A stretch of DNA of 64,000 nucleotides from Paenibacillus sp. USDA918EY (GTDB lineage Bacteria > Bacillota > Bacilli > Paenibacillales > Paenibacillaceae): contig NZ_WTWY01000009.1 in NCBI RefSeq assembly GCF_009870825.1, positions 62,001-126,000 on the forward strand. The letters run 5' to 3'. Each line of letters starts with the position of its first letter. Positions within the stretch are counted from its first letter, which is position 1. A program made the translations under genes and the position numbers. This document shows positions 61,580 to 64,000 of this stretch, piece by piece. Below the pieces are notes generated by a model that had not been told where the DNA came from, made no database searches, and was given only the letters and a program-made list of their open reading frames with translations.

Positions 61580-61619
61580 TAAAAAAAATATCCGCCTAAA
61601 ATTGCTTGAGGCAGATATT
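61580..61619 (-). terminator. Terminator of sigK
   Basis: On the minus strand ATATCTGCCTCA pairs with TTAGGCGGATAT, followed by eight T. It lies about 35 bases after the sigK stop. A second inverted repeat (ATCACAT/ATGTGAT, 61527-61551) lies farther on. Confidence 0.9.
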
Positions 61620-61653
61620 GGCTAACCCTTTTGAGTTTGTTTGAATTCACCAA

Positions 61654-62367
61654 TTAAGATTGCTTATCGCTCTTTGTCTTATAAAACTCATGATACAGCT
61701 TCATCAGCGCCCTTTTTTCGATCCGAGACACATAGCTGCGGCTGATGCCGAGCTCCTTGGCGATTTCCCGCTGCGTCCGCTCCTCTCCGCCGAACTCGAG
61801 CCCGAAGCGCCCCTTGATGACTTCCTGCTCGCGTTCGTCCAAAATGTCGAGGTTGCGATATATTTTGCTTTTCTCGATTTTCAACTGCACCATATCGGCG
61901 ACATCGTCGGCTTCGCTGCCGAGGATGTCGATCAGGGTGATTTCATTGCCTTCCTTGTCAGTTCCGATCGGATCATGAAGGGAGACGTCTTTACGCGTCT
62001 TTTTTAATGATCGTAAATGCATAAGTATCTCGTTTTCGATACAGCGGGCGGCAAACGTGGCGAGTTTCGTTCCTTTTCCCGTCTGAAAGCTTTCGATCGC
62101 TTTGATCAGCCCGATGGTGCCGATCGAGATCAGATCCTCCAGGTCCTCGCCGGTGTTGTCGAATTTTTTGACGATATGAGCCACCAGCCGTAAGTTATGT
62201 TCGATCAGCATATTGCGGGCATGAGCATCTCCTTCGGACATCAATTGAAGGTATTTGCTCTCCTCTTTTTCCGTTAGGGGCTGAGGAAAAGCGTTATTTT
62301 TGACATACGATACCAGCAGCGTCAGTTCTTTAATAAACAGGGCGATAAAACTGAATAATCCGGGCAA
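61654..62367 (-). CDS. sigK: Sporulation sigma factor SigK (pro-form)
   Basis: A 237-residue sigma-70 factor controlling late mother-cell genes. The N-terminal hydrophobic pro-sequence (MPGLFSFIALFIKELTLLVS) is followed by the conserved YVKNNAFPQPL; SpoIVFB removes the pro-sequence near this point. Region 2 is DLISIGTIGLIKAIESF with CIENEILMHLR; region 4 is GGEERTQREIAKELGISRSYVSRIEKRALMK. The gene is continuous, with no skin-like element. TTG 62367 fits AGGAGG better than the GTG 9 bases earlier, which overlaps it. Confidence 0.95.
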   Translation of the reverse strand: MPGLFSFIALFIKELTLLVSYVKNNAFPQPLTEKEESKYLQLMSEGDAHARNMLIEHNLRLVAHIVKKFDNTGEDLEDLISIGTIGLIKAIESFQTGKGTKLATFAARCIENEILMHLRSLKKTRKDVSLHDPIGTDKEGNEITLIDILGSEADDVADMVQLKIEKSKIYRNLDILDEREQEVIKGRFGLEFGGEERTQREIAKELGISRSYVSRIEKRALMKLYHEFYKTKSDKQS

Positions 62368-62444
62368 AGATGACACCTCCTGCTGAATGGCTTAGGCACC
62401 GCGACTTCGTCTAAATAGGACGGCGGCTCACAAGTGCGGTCTGT

Positions 62445-62476
62445 TCATTCTATGTAGGCGATGACCCATCTGTGCC
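62445..62476 (-). promoter_or_regulatory. Possible SigK/SigE promoter of sigK
   Basis: On the minus strand CATAGAATGA (62445-62454) is one base off the SigK -10 CATANNNTA and also close to SigE CATACAAT. GGCACA (62471-62476), 16 bases upstream, has the AC of SigK -35 elements. Sporulation control by SigE then SigK is known for sigK. Confidence 0.5.
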
Positions 62477-62680
62477 TGTACGGCCCGCGAAAAAGTGAAA
62501 TTCGAATCGGGGGTATCTTTGATCGCCGCAGCAGATATGGCCGAATCGAATCCAAGGTGATGATGAACCGTTCGCCGCAAAAATTCCGCCACAAAAACGG
62601 CCCACGTGATAAAAAAGAAAAAAACGTACGGTTTGACCGGACGGCTGCAACAAACGATGGCTTTGACCTATTTTCGTGAA

Positions 62681-62711
62681 TGTCGAAGGATTTTTCGCAT
62701 AAATGTCGAAA
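62681..62711 (+). promoter_or_regulatory. Two Spo0A boxes overlapping a SigH-like promoter
   Basis: TGTCGAA occurs twice (62681-62687 and 62704-62710), each a perfect 0A box. GAAGGATTT (62685-62693), 11 bases, then GTCGAAA (62705-62711) fit the SigH elements RNAGGAWWW and RNNGAAT with one mismatch. The gene at 62752 follows. Confidence 0.6.
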
Positions 62712-62751
62712 TCACCTCCTTGAAAAAGACCAAACAAGGAGGAATTTGTAA

Positions 62752-63501
62752 ATGAAGAAAAAGATGCTACTGACGGCTTCCTTGGGCTTGTCCTTTGTGC
62801 TGGGCACGGTAACCGCCTCTCAAGCTGCCTCTACCTTGGAGAAAATCCAGGCCAATTTGAATCATGGGCTCACTTTCCTGCTCAACGGGGAAGCTTGGAC
62901 GCCTAAAGACGCCAACGGCGCAAAAGCCACGCCGATCAGCTACAAAGGAACGACATACGTGCCGCTCCGCGCTGTGGCCGAAGCCACAGGAGCGGAAGTG
63001 AAGTTTGACGGAGCCAAGCAGCAAATCACGATATCCACCGGCTCAAATCAAGCAGAAGCGGAAACGCCCAACAAGCAAGGAGAACGGGTACCGTTCAGCG
63101 TCAACAACGTTTCCCATCTCAAATGGAGTTATTTTGCGAGCGGCATCACGCGCAACAAAGCGGATCTGCTGTTCGGGGAAACCCAATACGAGACGGCTTT
63201 CATCGTTAACGAAGTCAACAGCGCAGGCCAAGGCGTCGCCTTTAAAGTCAAAGAAGGGACGAAACGGGTAGGCGTCCTTGTCGGATTTAAATCGCCGAAA
63301 AGCGACGGCACGGCAACGTATTCCATCGCGGATAAAGACGGCCAGGCGCTTGCGACGGGCCAAATCGGAAACGGCAAAGTCGTCAACAACGAATTGGTGC
63401 TTCCTGCAGGGACGACGGAGCTTTACGTGACTTTCAAAGGCCCGGCCGGCGAAAAATCGACAGGATACATCCTATGGGATGAAAGCTGGCTGGAAAACTA
63501 A
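62752..63501 (+). CDS. Secreted stalk-domain (copper amine oxidase N-terminal-like) protein
   Basis: A 249-residue exported protein. The signal peptide (MKKKMLLTASLGLSFVLG, cleavage after ASQA) precedes a copper-amine-oxidase N-terminal-like domain near residues 40-105 (PISYKGTTYVPLRAVAEATG, VKFDGAKQQITIS). The C-terminal 130 residues form a beta-rich domain of NPCBM-like appearance (TQYETAFIVNEVNSAG; TTELYVTFKGPAGEKSTGYILWDE). Such proteins are common in Paenibacillus and are thought to bind the cell wall or its polymers. ATG 62752 follows CAAGGAGGA. Two 0A boxes upstream suggest control by Spo0A at the onset of stationary phase. Confidence 0.85.
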   Translation: MKKKMLLTASLGLSFVLGTVTASQAASTLEKIQANLNHGLTFLLNGEAWTPKDANGAKATPISYKGTTYVPLRAVAEATGAEVKFDGAKQQITISTGSNQAEAETPNKQGERVPFSVNNVSHLKWSYFASGITRNKADLLFGETQYETAFIVNEVNSAGQGVAFKVKEGTKRVGVLVGFKSPKSDGTATYSIADKDGQALATGQIGNGKVVNNELVLPAGTTELYVTFKGPAGEKSTGYILWDESWLEN

Positions 63502-63520
63502 AGGCTCTCTTAAAAAAGAA

Positions 63521-63556
63521 AACGGCGCCGCATGCGGATGCGGGCCGTTTTTGTGA
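63521..63556 (+). terminator. Terminator of the stalk-domain gene
   Basis: AACGGC.CCGCAT pairs with ATGCGG.GCCGTT, and TTTTTG follows; the A-rich left flank may also allow use in the other direction. Confidence 0.85.
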
Positions 63557-63609
63557 TTTTCGCCGTACCCCCGGCCCTTCCCAGCCCCTTTCCGGCAAGA
63601 CCGCTTAAA

Positions 63610-63907
63610 TCAGCCGATCCGCTCCCGGGCCTCTTCCGTCAGCCGGAGCACTGTTTCCGTACGCGCACGACTTCGCCGATGATTAGGAGCGCAGGATTTT
63701 TCACTTTCATCCTTCGGCAGACGTGAGGGATACTGCCCAGCGTGCCGATCAATATGCGTTCGGCCTCGCCCGTTCCCTGCTCGATCACCGCGGCGGGGCT
63801 CGCTTCAGATTTGCCGTGCACGATCAGCTCCCGCAAATTTCCTCCATCCGTCCAACGCCCATATAAACGACGAGCGTATCGACGCCGTGCGCCAGCAAAT
63901 CCCATCT
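63610..63907 (-). pseudogene. Uroporphyrinogen-III C-methyltransferase, 3' fragment with frameshifts
   Basis: Three frames together encode the C-terminal about 100 residues of a siroheme synthase-type methyltransferase: WDLLAHGVDTLVVYMGVGRM, then ELIVHGKSEASPAAVIEQGT to LIIGEVVRVR, then ETVLRLTEEARERIG with stop at 63610. Single-base deletions near 63837 and 63663 account for the breaks. About 150 N-terminal residues are absent: the similarity stops near 63907, where another gene fragment begins. The enzyme would make precorrin-2 for siroheme, the cofactor of nitrite and sulfite reductases. Confidence 0.8.
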
Positions 63908-64000
63908 GTGGCACGGATCGAGGAACGGAAATGGATCGACCAAGCGAAAGGCATTTTATGCGAGCTGAAAAACATATCGGACGCCGAAGCTTATGACCTG
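63908..64000 (+). CDS. ANTAR-domain antiterminator, fragment running off the window
   Basis: From about 63911 the plus strand encodes ARIEERKWIDQAKGIL, then CELKNISDAEAYDL at the edge. This is the beginning of an ANTAR RNA-binding domain, found in response-regulator antiterminators such as NasT and NasR. The receiver or sensor part that normally precedes it is missing, and the siroheme methyltransferase fragment directly abuts on the opposite strand. The GTG at 63908 has no ribosome-binding site, so the 5' end looks truncated. Confidence 0.65.
   Translation, partial: MARIEERKWIDQAKGILCELKNISDAEAYDL

Larger units (their letters stand above)
62377..62751. other. Intergenic region between sigK and the stalk-domain gene
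   Basis: This 375-base divergent region holds a SigK/SigE-like promoter for sigK (62445-62476) and a SigH/Spo0A-type site for the gene at 62752 (62681-62711). No gene of its own was found in the middle. Confidence 0.6.

Noticed and set aside
62157..62163. A further TGTCGAA (0A box-like) site
   Set aside because: It lies inside the sigK coding sequence, away from a promoter, and is probably coincidental.

Overview
The window is about 64 kb of a spore-forming, moderately GC-rich Firmicute, most likely Paenibacillus or a close relative (Paenibacillaceae). This rests on an intact sigK, a spoVAC-AD-AE cluster, a Bacillus-type holA/comEC-EB-EA/comER and yqe gene order, a leuS T-box leader, many TTG/GTG starts behind strong Shine-Dalgarno sites, and a large YesM/YesN-controlled carbohydrate-uptake operon. 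No rRNA, tRNA, CRISPR array, insertion sequence or prophage was seen.

Layout. 1-6.2 kb: end of an MFS transporter, a frameshifted secreted glycosidase-like gene, a two-component system and a membrane metallophosphoesterase; two promoters here share one spaced motif. 6.2-24.7 kb: housekeeping and competence block (holA, an ECF sigma/anti-sigma pair, comEC, comEB, comEA, comER, leuS with T-box, a GNAT, yqeM, cvfB-like, rsfS, yqeK, nadD, yhbY, aroE, yqeH, yqeG). 24.8-29.2 kb: transglutaminase/DUF58/MoxR operon. 29.5-33.0 kb: spoVAE-AD-AC, an overlooked 27-residue membrane peptide and an M42 aminopeptidase. 33.2-35.7 kb: a one-domain LytTR regulator behind a perfect cre site, an SDR and an orphan DppB-type permease.

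36.0-52.5 kb is the most distinctive part. YesM-like kinase and YesN-like regulator genes lie upstream of an eight-gene operon: solute-binding lipoprotein, 980-residue binding protein with carbohydrate-module-like N-terminus, two permeases, an NHL/Yip1-like membrane protein, a DUF5696-like surface protein, and two more permeases. There is no ATPase gene, so a shared MsmX-type ATPase is the likely energiser. A perfect cre site precedes the operon. A further solute-binding lipoprotein, a phosphodiesterase-like protein, an alpha-galactosidase-like enzyme and an AraC regulator follow (52.6-58.6 kb).

58.7-61.6 kb is an AT-rich islet with an ABC exporter, two very small ORFs, a diverged fragment of the neighbouring AraC gene and a broken VOC gene. 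61.6-64 kb holds sigK, a stalk-domain secreted protein behind two 0A boxes and a SigH-like promoter, and the broken 3' part of a siroheme methyltransferase gene abutting an ANTAR-domain fragment. Five single-base deletions in three genes could each be repaired by lengthening a short homopolymer run, so consensus errors should be excluded before calling them pseudogenes.
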